From: Schizochytrium sp. TIO01
Taxonomy: Eukaryota > Sar > Bigyra > Thraustochytrida > Thraustochytriidae
Assembly: GCA_004764695.1 (NCBI GenBank)
Contig: SMSO01000025.1
Coordinates: 1,411,102 to 1,475,101 of the forward strand
Direction: 5' to 3'
DNA length: 64,000 nucleotides
Made by a program: the position numbers and the translations under genes. The notes beneath the pieces were generated by a model that worked only from the letters and a program-made list of their open reading frames with translations, ran no database searches and was not told where the DNA came from. Positions 1-15,000 of the stretch are shown in pieces; position 1 is the first letter of the stretch; each line of letters begins with the position of its first letter.

Positions 1-3000
1 GCTAGAGAGCTGGTTCCTGAGTAAAGATTAAGAGCCCCACCAGCTGCCGCACTACTCGAGCCAGCTGTGACTGTTACAGCCCCACCAGCTGCATTGGATG
101 AAGATCCCGCAGTAATAACTACAGCCCCGCCAACTCCAGAATTGCCAGATCCAACAGAGAGGGTAATCGAACCTCCAGCCCCACTAACCCCTGTGCCTGT
201 AGATATGCTGATAGCTCCAGACGAGCCAGCTGTGGACGAACCTGTGGAGACCGTAATTGTTCCAGTCACACCACTGGATCCTGCGTTTGGAGTAGATATT
301 ACGATACCACCACTGGAAGTAGCAGTACCCTCACCGCTTCGCAGAGAGAGAGTGCCTCCAGAGGAGGCAGTGCCTGCTCCAGCCTCAATGGTAATTGCAC
401 CACCAGCTCCTCCAGTCGAAGTTGTTCCGTCTCCACCATAAATGTAAACAGCCCCGCCAGCCTTTGAGTTGGCTGAAGTGTGTCCAGCCTGAAGCAAGAT
501 ATCACCTCCGGCACCGCTTGTACCTGATCCAACACTTAATGTAATTTGACCGCCTTCGCCATTTGCAGTTGTTGCTCCACTTTGCAGTGTTATGTCTCCA
601 GAGTTTCCACTTGTGGTCGTGCCCGAGGACAGGGTAATGGAGCCAGAAGCACCGCTTGTGCCAGCATTTGCACTCTTTATTGTAATACTACCACTGGAGG
701 CGGATGTTGACCCCCCAGACTGAATAAGAACATTTCCTCCTGTTAGACCGACTGATGTTCCTGCATAAAGGCTCAGTTGTCCACCTGGACTTCCAGAGCC
801 GGCCCCAACAGCAATAGTGATAGGTCCTCCAGATCCTCCTGCATTTGCTGTACCCGTAGATATAGTAATAGAGCCAGAGGTGCCAGATGTTGAAGTGCCA
901 GTCTTAATTGTTAGCGCTCCACTAACGCCTGTTGTCCCAGAATCAGCACTTTTCAGAGTTACATCTCCGCTTGTCGATTCCGTACTTGCACCTGAAGATA
1001 GAATTAATGCACCGCCAGTCAAAGCTGTTGAGGTGCCACCTGAGACAGTTGCACTACCGCCAATACTATTCGTGCTCGAGGTGCTCGCACCACCAGTCAC
1101 CGAGATAGCACCACCTGTTTTAGACGCTGCACTTGTGGATCCTCCACTTAGTGTAACAGTTTGGCCATCACCTGCTGTACTCACTCCAGGGTTCATTGTA
1201 ATTGCACCTGCCTGACCATTTGAGCCTGTGCCAGTTACGAGCTGGATATCGCCGCTTTTTCCCGAAGTTGAGCTACCAGTAGATATAAAGATAGAACCAC
1301 TGACACCAGATGTACCAGCATTCGGTGTTTTAATGTAAATATGTCCACTTGACGAGTCTGCACTACTGCCCGAAGTAAATGTCAGCGAACCACCAGTAAG
1401 GTGTTGAGCTAGTCCTCCAGAAATCAAAACTGCACCTCCAACGCTATTTGTTACGCTAGAGCTTGCACCAGCAGTGAGAGTTAAGGCTCCACCTGTGGAG
1501 GTAGCTCCAGATGCAGACCCGGCAGCAATCGTAATAGCCGCACCTGAAATAGTATTCGCCGAACTAGTCCCAGCAGAAATAACAACACCTCCACTAGTTG
1601 TGCCAGTACTAGTGGACAATGTGATAGAACCTGTAGATCCACTTGCAGAAACGCCGGATGCAATGGTAACACTGCCACTCGATGATGCAGTACCTGCACC
1701 AGAAGTGATTGAAACTGCTCCGCCGGTATGTGCACCAGCTCCAGCAGTCAGAGTTATTCCACCTCCAGTCGCGGCAGAGGAGTGAGTTGACTGACCAGCA
1801 GTAACTGTTACACTTCCACCTGTCGCAGCAGGTCCACTGCCAACACTCAACGAAATTGATCCACCAGCTCCTGCAGTACCAGCTGTGCCAGTCGACACAG
1901 TGAATCCTCCAGAGTTACCACTTGAAGACGAGCCTGTTGAAATACTCACCGAACCGCTAGCTCCACTGGTACCCGCATTTGGAGTGATCAAAGTGATTGC
2001 GCCAGTTGTAATCCCAGATCCAGAGGTAAACGTCAATGCACCTCCTGTTCCAGATGTTGAGCCACCGCCAATCAGTTGAACAGAGCCACCAACACCCGAA
2101 GATGTTGAGCCACCCGTAAGTTCCACTGAGCCGCCAGTGCCCGTACCACTTGCACCACCGCCATTCAGATTCAATGCAGCCCCGCCAGCATTAGTACCAG
2201 TGCTCGTACTCGGGCCAATCGTGATGGCACCTGAGGTTCCTGAGGTTGTAGTACCACTAGAAATCGTAACAGTTCCAGACGTACCAGTGGTTCCAGTGCC
2301 TGAAGTCAGAGAAAGAGCCCCGCCAGATGTTCCACTGCCAGCATCGATGCTTGCATCGCCTCCAACAGTACTACCTACACCAGCTGCAAGAATGAGGTCA
2401 CCACCAACATCGTTGCTACTGTCACCAGCAGTGACTGTTACTGCACCGCCAGTGCCTGAGGTGCTAGTTCCGGTTGAGATCGTGATCGAACCACCAGCCG
2501 TTGTTGCTGTACCGGTACTCAAGGTCAGCGATCCCGAAGCACCTGCGGTTCCTGAGCCTGATCGGATGGTCACTGCACCAGAAGAAGCAGCGTCACTACT
2601 TCCAAACATAGCAGTTCCACTTGTAGTTGAACCAGATCCTGAGAACAACGACAAACCACCGCCACTTGCTCCAGACGATACTCCACCGTTGATCGTAACA
2701 GTTCCTGCCACACCTGATACACTAGTTCCCGCGTAAATGTTGACACTACCCCCTGTTGCGCTAGTTCCAGATGTCTGGCCACCACGAATTGTCACGCTTC
2801 CTGCATTCCCAGCAGTACTCAAACCAGGAATCAACTTAATCTCACCAGTAGAACCTGCAGATGTTCCAGTTGAAATAGTGACAACCCCCGTTGATCCACT
2901 TGTCGAGGAACCTGAACCCAGATCCACAGTACCAGATACTGCTGATGTTGTTCCAACCCCTGAAGTAATTGAAACTGCTCCGCCGGTATGTGCACCAGCT

Positions 3001-6000
3001 CCAGCAGTCAGAGTTATTCCACCTCCAGTCGCGGCAGAGGAGTGAGTTGACTGACCAGCAGTAACTGTTACACTTCCACCTGTCGCAGCAGGTCCACTGC
3101 CAACACTCAACGAAATTGATCCACCAGCTCCTGCAGTACCAGCTGTGCCAGTCGACACAGTGAATCCTCCAGAGTTACCACTTGAAGACGAGCCTGTTGA
3201 AATACTCACCGAACCGCTAGCTCCACTGGTACCCGCATTTGGAGTGATCAAAGTGATTGCGCCAGTTGTAATCCCAGATCCAGAGGTAAACGTCAATGCA
3301 CCTCCTGTTCCAGATGTTGAGCCACCGCCAATCAGTTGAACAGAGCCACCAACACCCGAAGATGTTGAGCCACCCGTAAGTTCCACTGAGCCGCCAGTGC
3401 CCGTACCACTTGCACCACCGCCATTCAGATTCAATGCAGCCCCGCCAGCATTAGTACCAGTGCTCGTACTCGGGCCAATCGTGATGGCACCTGAGGTTCC
3501 TGAGGTTGTAGTACCACTAGAAATCGTAACAGTTCCAGACGTACCAGTGGTTCCAGTGCCTGAAGTCAGAGAAAGAGCCCCGCCAGATGTTCCACTGCCA
3601 GCATCGATGCTTGCATCGCCTCCAACAGTACTACCTACACCAGCTGCAAGAATGAGGTCACCACCAACATCGTTGCTACTGTCACCAGCAGTGACTGTTA
3701 CTGCACCGCCAGTGCCTGAGGTGCTAGTTCCGGTTGAGATCGTGATCGAACCACCAGCCGTTGTTGCTGTACCGGTACTCAAGGTCAGCGATCCCGAAGC
3801 ACCTGCGGTTCCTGAGCCTGATCGGATGGTCACTGCACCAGAAGAAGCAGCGTCACTACTTCCAAACATAGCAGTTCCACTTGTAGTTGAACCAGATCCT
3901 GAGAACAACGACAAACCACCGCCACTTGCTCCAGACGATACTCCACCGTTGATCGTAACAGTTCCTGCCACACCTGATACACTAGTTCCCGCGTAAATGT
4001 TGACACTACCCCCTGTTGCGCTAGTTCCAGATGTCTGGCCACCACGAATTGTCACGCTTCCTGCATTCCCAGCAGTACTCAAACCAGGAATCAACTTAAT
4101 CTCACCAGTAGAACCTGCAGATGTTCCAGTTGAAATAGTGACAACCCCGTTGATCCACTTGTCGAGGAACCTGAACCCAGATCCACAGTACCAGATACTG
4201 CTGATGTTGTTCCAACCCCTGAAGTAATTGAAACTGCGCCACCCGCAGCAGACCCTTGGCCAGCAGTAAAAGTCAACGCACCTCCAGTAGCAGCATTGGA
4301 CGTTCCTGCAGAAATCGCAACAGCACCACCAGTGCCAGATGAGCTAGCGCCAGCAGTCAATGTAATTGCACCTCCAGCAACAACACTGGCAGCATTGGCA
4401 GCACCGGCCAAGATCTGAACACCACCACCAGTGCCAGTAGCACTGCCACCTGCAGATAGCTTCACAAGACCTCCGCTGCCAGCTGTGGATGCGGTGCTTG
4501 TTGATAGAGTCAATGCACCAGTTGATCCAGAGGTAGCTGTACCAGTTGAAATAGTCACAGCACCACTTGTGCCTAGAGCAGCAGTACCAGATGCGATCGT
4601 TACAGCACCACCAGCAGTTGAGCCAGCTCCAGAAGTAAGATCGATATGTCCGCCGATTCCTGCAGATGAGGCTCCTGAAGTCAAGGTGATAGCCCCACCA
4701 GTTCCAGAGCCAGTGAGTCCACCGGCAGTCAGGACGATGTTTCCTGCAGTACTAGACGTCGCACCGGTGCTGAGTGTCAATGTTCCACTAGTACCAGTGG
4801 TAGTCGTACCTGTCTTCACAGTGATTGAGCCACTGTTGGTTGCATCAGGAGTTGCAATGGTTACTGCACCACTGGAAGTTCCGTCACCAGAATTAAAACT
4901 CAACGATCCACCAGTACCAGAACTATCAGCACCGCCATCAATCGTCACATCGCCGCCAGTACCTCCGGTACTCGAGCCACCTTTCAGTACCAAGGTACCA
5001 CCTGTATTAGCTCCAGTCGTAGCTCCGGCTTGAACTGTAACATCACTGCCATCCGTACTGCTATCACCAGCACTGATCGTAACTGTACCTGCAGTAGTGC
5101 TGGCAAGTCCAGATGAAAGCACAATCGACCCAGAGGTACCGCTTGCACTTCCGGTTGACAATGTCAGAGGACCACTGAAAGATGTGGTTGCCGCCGATGC
5201 AGCACTGCCAATCGTCACGGCTCCAGAGCTAGTACTTGAACCAGAAGTAAAAACAAGCGCACCACCTATTCCACCAGTGGCGATACCCGCAGTCAGCGTG
5301 ATATCGCTTCCTGTAGTCTGGCTGGTCGAACCAACACTGAGTGTGATTGCACCTGCAGACCCACCAACCGCAGTGCCAGTTGACAACGACACGGCACCGG
5401 AAGTACCAGCACTGGAACTGCCCGTAGAAAGACCAATGGCGCCAGTTCCAGTTGATCCTGATGAAGTCAAAGTAATTGCTCCACTACTGACCGATCCAGA
5501 TCCTGACGTCACAGCGATTGCACCACCTGTGCCAGTTGTTGCCGTACCAGAACTGATCACTACTTGGCCACCAGTACCGGAGGTACTATCACCAGCGTAC
5601 ATGTTCACAGCACCACCGACCATACCAGAAGCTACAGTTTTGCCTGCGTAAATCGACACGGCTGCTCCGTTACCGCCAGAAGAGACACCAACTGACAGCG
5701 TCATTGCGCCCGCGGTACCTCCGGAGCCAGCGTTGCTGGTGGAAAGTGTTAAACTGCCACTGCCAGCAGTACTGGATGCCGCACCACTTGAAATGCTGAC
5801 AGCACCGCTTAGTCCGGTTCCTCCAGCGCCTGAAGTAATTGTAACTGCGCCACCCGCAGCAGAGCCTTGGCCTGCTGTAAATGACAAGTCACCACCCGTA
5901 GCAGCTGTAGCCTGACCTGCAGTGATGGTTACATCACCACCCGCAGTACTGCCACTGCCGACAGTTATCGAGATAGCACCTCCAGCACCACCTGTACCTG

Positions 6001-9000
6001 CGCCACCAGTCTGAATTGTAACACCACCAGTGGTACCACTTGATGATGTGCCAGTACTGATTGTGATACCGCCGCTAACTCCACTTGTACCACTGTTGGG
6101 AGTGGTCATAGAGATAGAACCACTGGTAACACCACTGCCTGAAGTGAAGGTCAATGCACCACCAGTAGTGGTAACGGAAGCTCCCGCAGTAATTGCAACA
6201 GCACCACCAGTGCCAGATGAGCTAGCACCAGCAATCAATGTGATCGCTCCTCCAACAGCGTTTGCAGCATTGGCAGCACCGGCCAAAATCTCAACACCAC
6301 CACCAGTGCCAGTAGCACTGCCACCTGCAGACAACTTTACAAGACCTCCGCTGCCAGCTGTGGATGCGGTGCTTGTTGATAGAGTCAATGCACCAGTGGA
6401 TCCAGAGGTAGCTGTACCAGTTGAAATAGTCACAGCACCACTTGTGCCTAGAGCAGCAGTACCAGATGCGATCGTTACAGCACCACCGGCAGTTGAGCCA
6501 GCTCCAGAAGTAAGATCGATGTGTCCGCCGATTCCTGTAGATGAGGCTCCTGAAGTCAAGGTGATAGCCCCACCAGTGCCAGATCCAGTGAGTCCACCGG
6601 CAGTCAGGACGATGTTTCCTGCAGTACCAGACGTTGCACCGGTGCTGAGTGTCAATGTTCCACTAGTACCAGTGGTAGTTGCACCTGTTTTGATAGTGAT
6701 CGAGCCACTAGACACTGAATCGGCACTTGAAAATGTCGCATCTCCACTGGTCGACCCTGTGCCAGTTGTAAAGGTAAGTTCACCGCCAATACCTGAAGAA
6801 CTAGAACCAGCAGATAAAATGACAGTTCCACCAACACCATTGGCGCCTTGACTAGCGCCTGCATATAATGACACAGAACCTCCAGTCTTACTTGCAGCTG
6901 TTGTTAGACCAGCAGTCAATGTAATAGTACCACCATCGTTAGTATCACCATCACCAACAGTCATCGAGATGACGCCACCACTACCAGAGGTGGCATCTCC
7001 AGTACTAACAGTAATGGAACCTGTCGATCCTTGTGCTGATGAACCAGTAGACAGCGAGATTCCACCACTAATACCAGAAGCCCCCGAGTTTGGTGTATTC
7101 AATGAAATGATTCCAGTAGTCACCCCAGAACCAGATTTCAAAATTAAAGATCCACCAGTACCAGTACTATCAGGACCGCCATCAATCGTCACATCGCCGC
7201 CAGTACCTCCAGTACTCGAGCCACCTTTCAGTACCAAGGTACCACCTGTATTAGCTCCAGTCGTAGCTCCGGCTTGAACAGTAACATCACTGCCATCCGT
7301 ACTGCTATCACCAGCACTGATCGTAACAGTACCTGCAGTAATGCTGGCAAGTCCAGATGAAAGCACAATCGACCCAGAGGTACCGCTCGCACTTCCGGTT
7401 GACAATGTCAGAGGACCACTGAAAGATGTGGTTGCCGCCGATGCAGCACTGCCAATCGTCACGGCTCCAGAGCTAGTACTTGAACCAGAAGTAAAAACAA
7501 GCGCACCACCTGTTCCACCAGTGGCGATACCCGCAGTGAGCGTGATATCGCTTCCTGTGGTCTGGCTGGTCGAACCAACACTGAGTGTGATTGCACCTGC
7601 AGACCCACCAACCGCAGTGCCAGTTGACAACGACACGGCACCGGAAGTACCAGCAGTGGAACTGCCCGTGGACAGACCAATGGCGCCAGTTCCAGTTGAT
7701 CCTGATGAAGTCAAAGTAATTGCTCCACTACTGACCGATCCAGATCCTGACGTCACAGCGATTGCACCACCTGTGCCAGTTGTTGCCGTACCAGAACTGA
7801 TCACTACTTGGCCACCAGTACCGGAGGTACTATCACCAGCGTACATGTTCACAGCACCACCCACCATACCAGAAGCTACAGTTTTGCCTGCGTAAATCGA
7901 CACGGCAGCTCCGTTACCGCCAGAAGAGACACCAACTGACAGCGTCATTGCGCCCGCGGTACCTCCGGAGCCAGCGTTGCTGGTGGAAAGTGTTAAACTG
8001 CCACTGCCAGCAGTACTGGATGCCGCACCACTTGAAATGCTGACAGCACCGCTTAGTCCGGTTCCTCCAGCGCCTGAAGTTATTGTAACTGCGCCACCTG
8101 CAGCAGAGCCTTGGCCTGCTGTAAATGACAAGTCACCGCCGGTCGAAGCTGTAGCCTGACCTGCAGTGATGGTTACATCACCACCCGCAGTACTGCCACT
8201 GCCGACAGTTAAAGAGATAGCACCTCCAGAACCACCTGTACCTGCGCCACCAGTCTGAATGGTAACACCACCAGTGGTTCCACTGGATGATGTGCCAGTA
8301 CTGATTGTGATACCTCCGCTAACTCCACTCGTACCACTGTTGGGAGTGGTCATGGAGATAGAACCACTGGTAACACCGCTGCCTGACGTGAAAGTCAATG
8401 CACCGCCAGTAACAGCATTGGACAATCCTGCAGAAATTGCAACAGCACCACCAGTGCCAGATGAGCTAGCGCCAGCCGTCAATGTGATTGCACCTCCAGC
8501 AACGACACTAGCAGCATTGGCAGCACCGGCCAAGATCTGAACACCACCACCAGTGCCAGTAGCACTGCCACCTGCAGACAACTTTACAAGACCTCCGCTG
8601 CCAGCTGTGGATGCGGTGCTTGTTGAAAGAGTCAATGCACCAGTGGATCCAGAGGTAGCTGTACCAGTTGAAATAGTCACAGCACCACTTGTGCCTAGAG
8701 CAGCAGTACCAGATGCGATCGTTACAGCACCACCAGCAGTTGAGCCAGCTCCAGAAGTAAGATCGATGTGTCCGCCGATTCCTGTAGATGAGGCTCCTGA
8801 AGTCAAGGTGATAGCCCCACCAGTGCCAGAGCCAGTGAGTCCACCGGCAGTCAGGACGATGTTTCCTGCAGTACCAGACGTTGCACCGGTGCTGAGTGTC
8901 AATGTTCCACTAGTACCAGTGGTAGTAGTACCTGTCTTCACAGTGATTGAGCCACTGTTCGTTGCATCAGGAGTTGCAATGGTTACTGCACCACTGGAAG

Positions 9001-12000
9001 TCCCGCCGCCAGACTGCAGGGTGACTGCACCACCAGTACCAGTACTTGAATCGGCGCCGCCATTAATGGTGACTTGACCGCCAGTACCAGATGCACTTGC
9101 ACCACCCGCTAGTGCGAGCGTTCCACCAACTGCAGATGCGAAAGTGGTCGCACCACCAGTCAAAGTTGCACCAGCACCATTGGCACCGGCGGTTGTGCCT
9201 GCACTAATGGTGATAGCTCCACCTGTGCCACTTGAAGCGCCAGACGCGATTGTAACATCTCCAGAGACCCCACTTGAGGAATCTCCAGTGACAATATCAA
9301 TAAAGCCACTAACAGCGCCACTCTGAGCAGCACCGGCAGCAGTAAGAATAGAAACGGAGCCACTCGATGCGCCAGTTGAAGTGCCAGCGCCTGAAGTCAT
9401 AGAAATGCTTCCGCCTGTGTTAGCACTTGAACTACCTGCGCTAAAAGTGAGGGCGCCACCAGTACCACTGCTGCTGCTACCAACAAAAAGTGAGATGTCA
9501 CCACCCTTGCCAGCCACGGCAGTACCAGTGCTTATTGTAACATCACCTGAGGATCCACCCGTAGCAGATCCAGTAGAAATTGTCAAAGCTCCTGTTGCTT
9601 GGGATGAGCTACTGGATATATCGACAGCGCCACTCGAGGTGCCGGAACCTGAGCTCAAGGTCAAAGCACCGCCAAATGCTGAGGACGAGACGCCTCCGGC
9701 AATGGTGACGCTACCTCCAATTCCGGTGCCACCAGAACCCGCAGTGATACCTACCGAACCACCAACAGTAGAGCCTTGGCCAGCAGTAAATGTCAATGCA
9801 CCGCCTGTCGCAGCTGTAGCTTGACCTGCAGTGATGGTGACACCACCACCCGCAGTACTGCCACTGCCGACAGTTATCGAGATAGCACCTCCAGCACCAC
9901 CAGTACCTGCGCCACCAGTCTGAATTGTAACACCACCAGTGGTACCACTTGATGATGTGCCAGTACTGATTGTGATACCGCCGCTAACTCCACTTGTACC
10001 ACTGTTGGGAGTGGTCATAGAGATGGAACCACTGGTAACACCGCTGCCTGACGTGAAAGTCAATGCACCGCCAGTAATAGCACTGGATAATCCTGCAGAA
10101 ATCGCAACAGCACCACCAGTGCCAGATGAGCTAGCGCCAGCAGTCAATGTAATTGCACCTCCAGCAACGACACTAGCAGAGTTGGCAGCACCGGCCAAGA
10201 TCTGAACACCACCACCAGTGCCAGTAGCACTGCCACCTGCAGACAACTTAACAAGACCTCCGCTGCCAGCTGTGGATGCGGTGCTTGTGGATAGAGTCAA
10301 TGCACCAGTTGATCCAGAGGTAGCTGTACCAGTTGAAATAGTCACAGCACCACTTGTGCCTAGAGCAGCAGTACCAGATGCGATCGTTACAGCACCACCA
10401 GCAGTTGAGCCAGCTCCAGAAGTAAGATCGATGTGTCCGCCGATTCCTGTAGATGAGGCTCCTGAAGTCAAGGTGATAGCGCCACCAGTGCCAGAGCCAG
10501 TGAGTCCACCGGCAGTCAGGACAATGTTTCCGGCAGTACTAGACGTCGCACCGGTGCTAAGTGTCAATGTTCCACTAGTACCAGTGGTAGTAGTACCTGT
10601 CTTCACAGTGATTGAGCCACTGTTCGTTGCATCAGGAGTTGCAATGGTTACTGCACCACTGGAAGTTCCGTCACCAGAATTAAAACTCAACGATCCACCA
10701 GTACCAGTACTATCAGCACCGCCATCAATCGTCACATCGCCGCCAGTACCTCCGGTACTCGAGCCACCTTTCAGTACCAAGGTACCACCTGTATTAGCTC
10801 CAGTCGTAGCTCCGGCTTGAACTGTAACATCACTGCCATCCGTACTGCTATCACCAGCACTGATCGTAACAGTACCTGCAGTAGTGCTGGCAAGTCCAGA
10901 TGAAAGCACAATCGACCCAGAGGTACCGCTTGCACTTCCGGTTGACAATGTCAGTGGACCACTGAAAGATGTGGTTGCCGCCGATGCAGCACTGCCAATC
11001 GTCACGGCTCCAGAGCTAGTACTTGAACCAGAAGTGAAAACAAGCGCACCACCTGTTCCACCAGTGGCGATACCTGCAGTGAGCGTGATATCGCTTCCTG
11101 TAGTCTGGCTGGTCGAACCAACACTGAGTGTGATTGCACCTGCAGACCCACCAACCGCAGTGCCAGTTGACAACGACACGGCACCGGAAGTACCAGCAGT
11201 GGAACTGCCCGTGGACAGACCAATGGCTCCAGTTCCAGTAGATCCTGATGAAGTCAAAGTAATTGCTCCACTACTGAGTGATCCAGATCCTGACGTCACA
11301 GCGATTGCACCACCTGTGCCAGTTGTTGCCGTACCAGAACTGATCACTACTTGGCCACCAGTACCGGAGGTACTATCACCAGCGTACATGTTCACAGCAC
11401 CACCGACCATACCAGAAGCTTCAGTTTTGCCTGCGTAAATCGACACGGCAGCTCCGTTACCGCCAGAAGAGACACCAACTGACAGCGTCATTGCGCCCGC
11501 GGTGCCTACGGAGCCAGCGTTGCTGGTGGAAAGTGTTAAACTGCCACTACCAGCAGTACCGGCTGCCGCACCACTGGAAATGCTGACAGCACCGCTTAGT
11601 CCGGTTCCTCCAGTGCCTGAAGTTATTGTAACTGCGCCACCCGCTGCAGAGCCTTGGCCTGCTGTAAATGACAAGTCACCACCCGTAGCAGCTGTAGCCT
11701 GACCTGCAGTGATGGTTACATCACCACCTGCAGTACTGCCACTGCCGACAGTTATCGAGATAGCACCTCCAGCACCACCTGTACCTGCGCCACCAGTCTG
11801 AATTGTAACACCACCAGTGGTACCACTTGATGATGTGCCAGTACTGATTGTGATACCGCCGCTAACTCCACTTGTACCACTGTTGGGAGTGGTCATAGAG
11901 ATGGAACCACTGGTAACACCGCTGCCTGACGTGAAAGTCAATGCACCGCCAGTAATAGCACTGGATAATCCTGCAGAAATCGCAACAGCACCACCAGTGC

Positions 12001-15000
12001 CAGATGAGCTAGCGCCAGCGGTCAATGTGATTGCACCTCCAGCAACGACACTAGCAGAGTTGGCAGCACCGGCCAAGATCTCAACACCACCACCAGTGCC
12101 AGTAGCACTGCCACCTGCAGACAACTTAACAAGACCTCCGCTGCCAGCTGTGGATGCGGTGCTTGTGGATAGAGTCAATGCACCAGTTGATCCAGAGGTA
12201 GCTGTACCAGTTGAAATAGTCACAGCACCACTTGTGCCTAAAGCAGCAGTTCCAGATGCGATCGTTACAGCACCACCAGCAGTTGAGCCAGCTCCAGAAG
12301 TAAGATCGATGTGTCCGCCGATTCCTGTAGATGAGGCTCCTGAAGTCAAGGTGATAGCCCCACCAGTGCCAGAGCCAGTGAGTCCACCGGCAGTCAGGAC
12401 GATGTTTCCTGCAGTACCAGACGTTGCACCGGTGCTGAGTGTCAATGTTCCACTAGTACCAGTGGTAGTAGTACCTGTCTTCACAGTGATTGAGCCACTG
12501 TTCGTTGCATCAGGAGTTGCAATGGTTACTGCACCACTGGAAGTCCCGCCGCCAGACTGCAGGGTGACTGCACCACCAGTACCAGTACTTGAATCGGCAC
12601 CGCCATTAATGGTGACTTGACCGCCAGTACCAGATGCACTTGCACCACCCGCTAGTGCGAGCGTTCCACCAACTGCAGATGCGAAAGTGGTCGCACCACC
12701 AGTCAAAGTTGCACCAGCACCATTGGCACCGGCGGTTGTGCCTGCACTAATGGTGATAGCTCCACCTGTGCCACTTGAAGCGCCAGACGCGATTGTAACA
12801 TCTCCAGAGACCCCACTTGAGGAATCTCCAGTGACGATATCAATAAAGCCACTAACAGCGCCACTCTGAGCAGCACCGGCAGCAGTAAGAATAGAAACAG
12901 AGCCACTCGATGCGCCAGTTGAAGTGCCAGCGCCTGAAGTCATAGAAATGCTTCCGCCTGTGTTAGCACTTGAACTACCTGCGCTAAAAGTGAGGGCGCC
13001 ACCAGTACCACTGCTGCTGCTACCAACAAAAAGTGAGATGTCACCACCCTTGCCAGCCACGGCAGTACCAGTGCTTATTGTAACATCACCTGAGGATCCA
13101 CCCGTAGCAGATCCAGTAGAAATTGTCAAAGCTCCTGTTGCTTGGGATGAGCTACTGGATATATCGACAGCGCCACTCGAGGTGCCGGAACCTGAGCTCA
13201 AGGTCAAAGCACCGCCAAATGCTGAGGACGAGACGCCTCCGGCAATGGTGACGCTACCTCCAATTCCGGTGCCACCAGAACCCGCAGTGATACCTACCGA
13301 ACCACCAACAGTAGAGCCTTGGCCAGCAGTAAATGTCAATGCACCGCCTGTCGCAGCTGTAGCTTGACCTGCAGTGATGGTGACACCACCACCCGCAGTA
13401 CTGCCACTGCCGACAGTTATCGAGATAGCACCTCCAGCACCACCAGTACCTGCGCCACCAGTCTGAATTGTAACACCACCAGTGGTACCACTTGATGATG
13501 TGCCAGTACTGATTGTGATACCGCCGCTAACTCCACTTGTACCACTGTTGGGAGTGGTCATAGAGATAGAACCACTTGTAACACCACTGCCTGAAGTGAA
13601 GGTCAATGCACCACCAGTAGTGGTAACGGAAGCTCCCGCAGTAATCGCAACAGCACCACCAGTGCCAGATGAGCTAGCACCAGCAGTCAATGTGATCGCT
13701 CCTCCAACAGCGCTTGCAGCATTGGCAGCACCTGCAGAAACTTGAACCGACCCCCCGACACCGGTCGCACTACCGCCAGCAGACAACACGACATTCCCAG
13801 CTGTTCCTGACGTTGCTTCACCAGTTGAAATAGTTACAGTTCCCGTTCCGGTAGTTCCAGATGTACCGGAAGATACAGTTACACCACCACTCTTCAGGCT
13901 GCCACCTGTGCCTGACGTGATTGTAACTGCACCACCACTTGTTGAGCCCTGGCCAGCAGTAAATGTCAATGCACCGCCCGTCGCAGCTGTAGCTTGACCT
14001 GCAGTGATCGTTACACCACCACCAACAGTACTGCCACTGCCGACACTCATCAAGATAGATCCTCCAGCACCACCTGTACCTGCGCCACCAGTCTGAATCG
14101 TAACACCACCAGTGGTACCACTTGATGATGTGCCTGTACTGATTGTGATACTTCCGCTAACTCCACTTGTACCACTGTTGGGAGTGGTCATGGAGATAGA
14201 ACCACTGGTAACACCGCTGCCTGACGTGAAAGTCAATGCACCGCCAGTAACAGCATTGGACAATCCTGCAGAAATCGCAACAGCACCACCAGTGCCAGAT
14301 GAACTAGCGCCAGCGGTCAATGTTATTGCACCTCCAGCAACGACACTGGCTGAGTTGGCAGCACCGGCCAAGATCTCAACACCACCACCAGTGCCAGTAG
14401 CACTGCCACCTGCAGACAACTTAACAAGACCTCCGCTGCCAGCTGTGGATGCGGTGCTTGTGGATAGAGTCAATGCACCAGTTGATCCAGAGGTAGCTGT
14501 ACCAGTTGAAATAGTCACAGCACCACTTGTGCCTAGAGCAGCAGTACCAGATGCGATCGTTACAGCACCACCAGCAGTTGAGCCAGCTCCAGAAGTAAGA
14601 TCGATGTGTCCGCCGATTCCTGTAGATGAGGCTCCTGAAGTTAAGGTGATAGCCCCACCAGTGCCAGAGCCAGTGAGTCCACCGGCAGTCAGGACAATGT
14701 TTCCGGCAGTACTAGACGTCGCACCGGTGCTAAGTGTCAATGTTCCACTAGTACCAGTGGTAGTAGTACCTGTCTTCACAGTGATTGAGCCACTGTTCGT
14801 TGCATCAGGAGTTGCAATGGTTACTGCACCACTGGAAGTTCCGTCACCAGAATTAAAACTCAACGATCCACCAGTACCAGTACTATCAGCACCGCCATCA
14901 ATCGTCACATCGCCGCCAGTACCTCCGGTACTCGAGCCACCTTTCAGTACCAAGGTACCACCTGTATTAGCTCCAGTCGTAGCTCCGGCTTGAACTGTAA

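Noticed and set aside
6652-6864. Short minus-strand frames rich in Leu, Val and Gln (also at 7,459, 9,160, 11,002, 16,615, 45,221 and 50,435)
   Set aside because: These are out-of-frame readings of the same repeat DNA, recurring at the repeat period.
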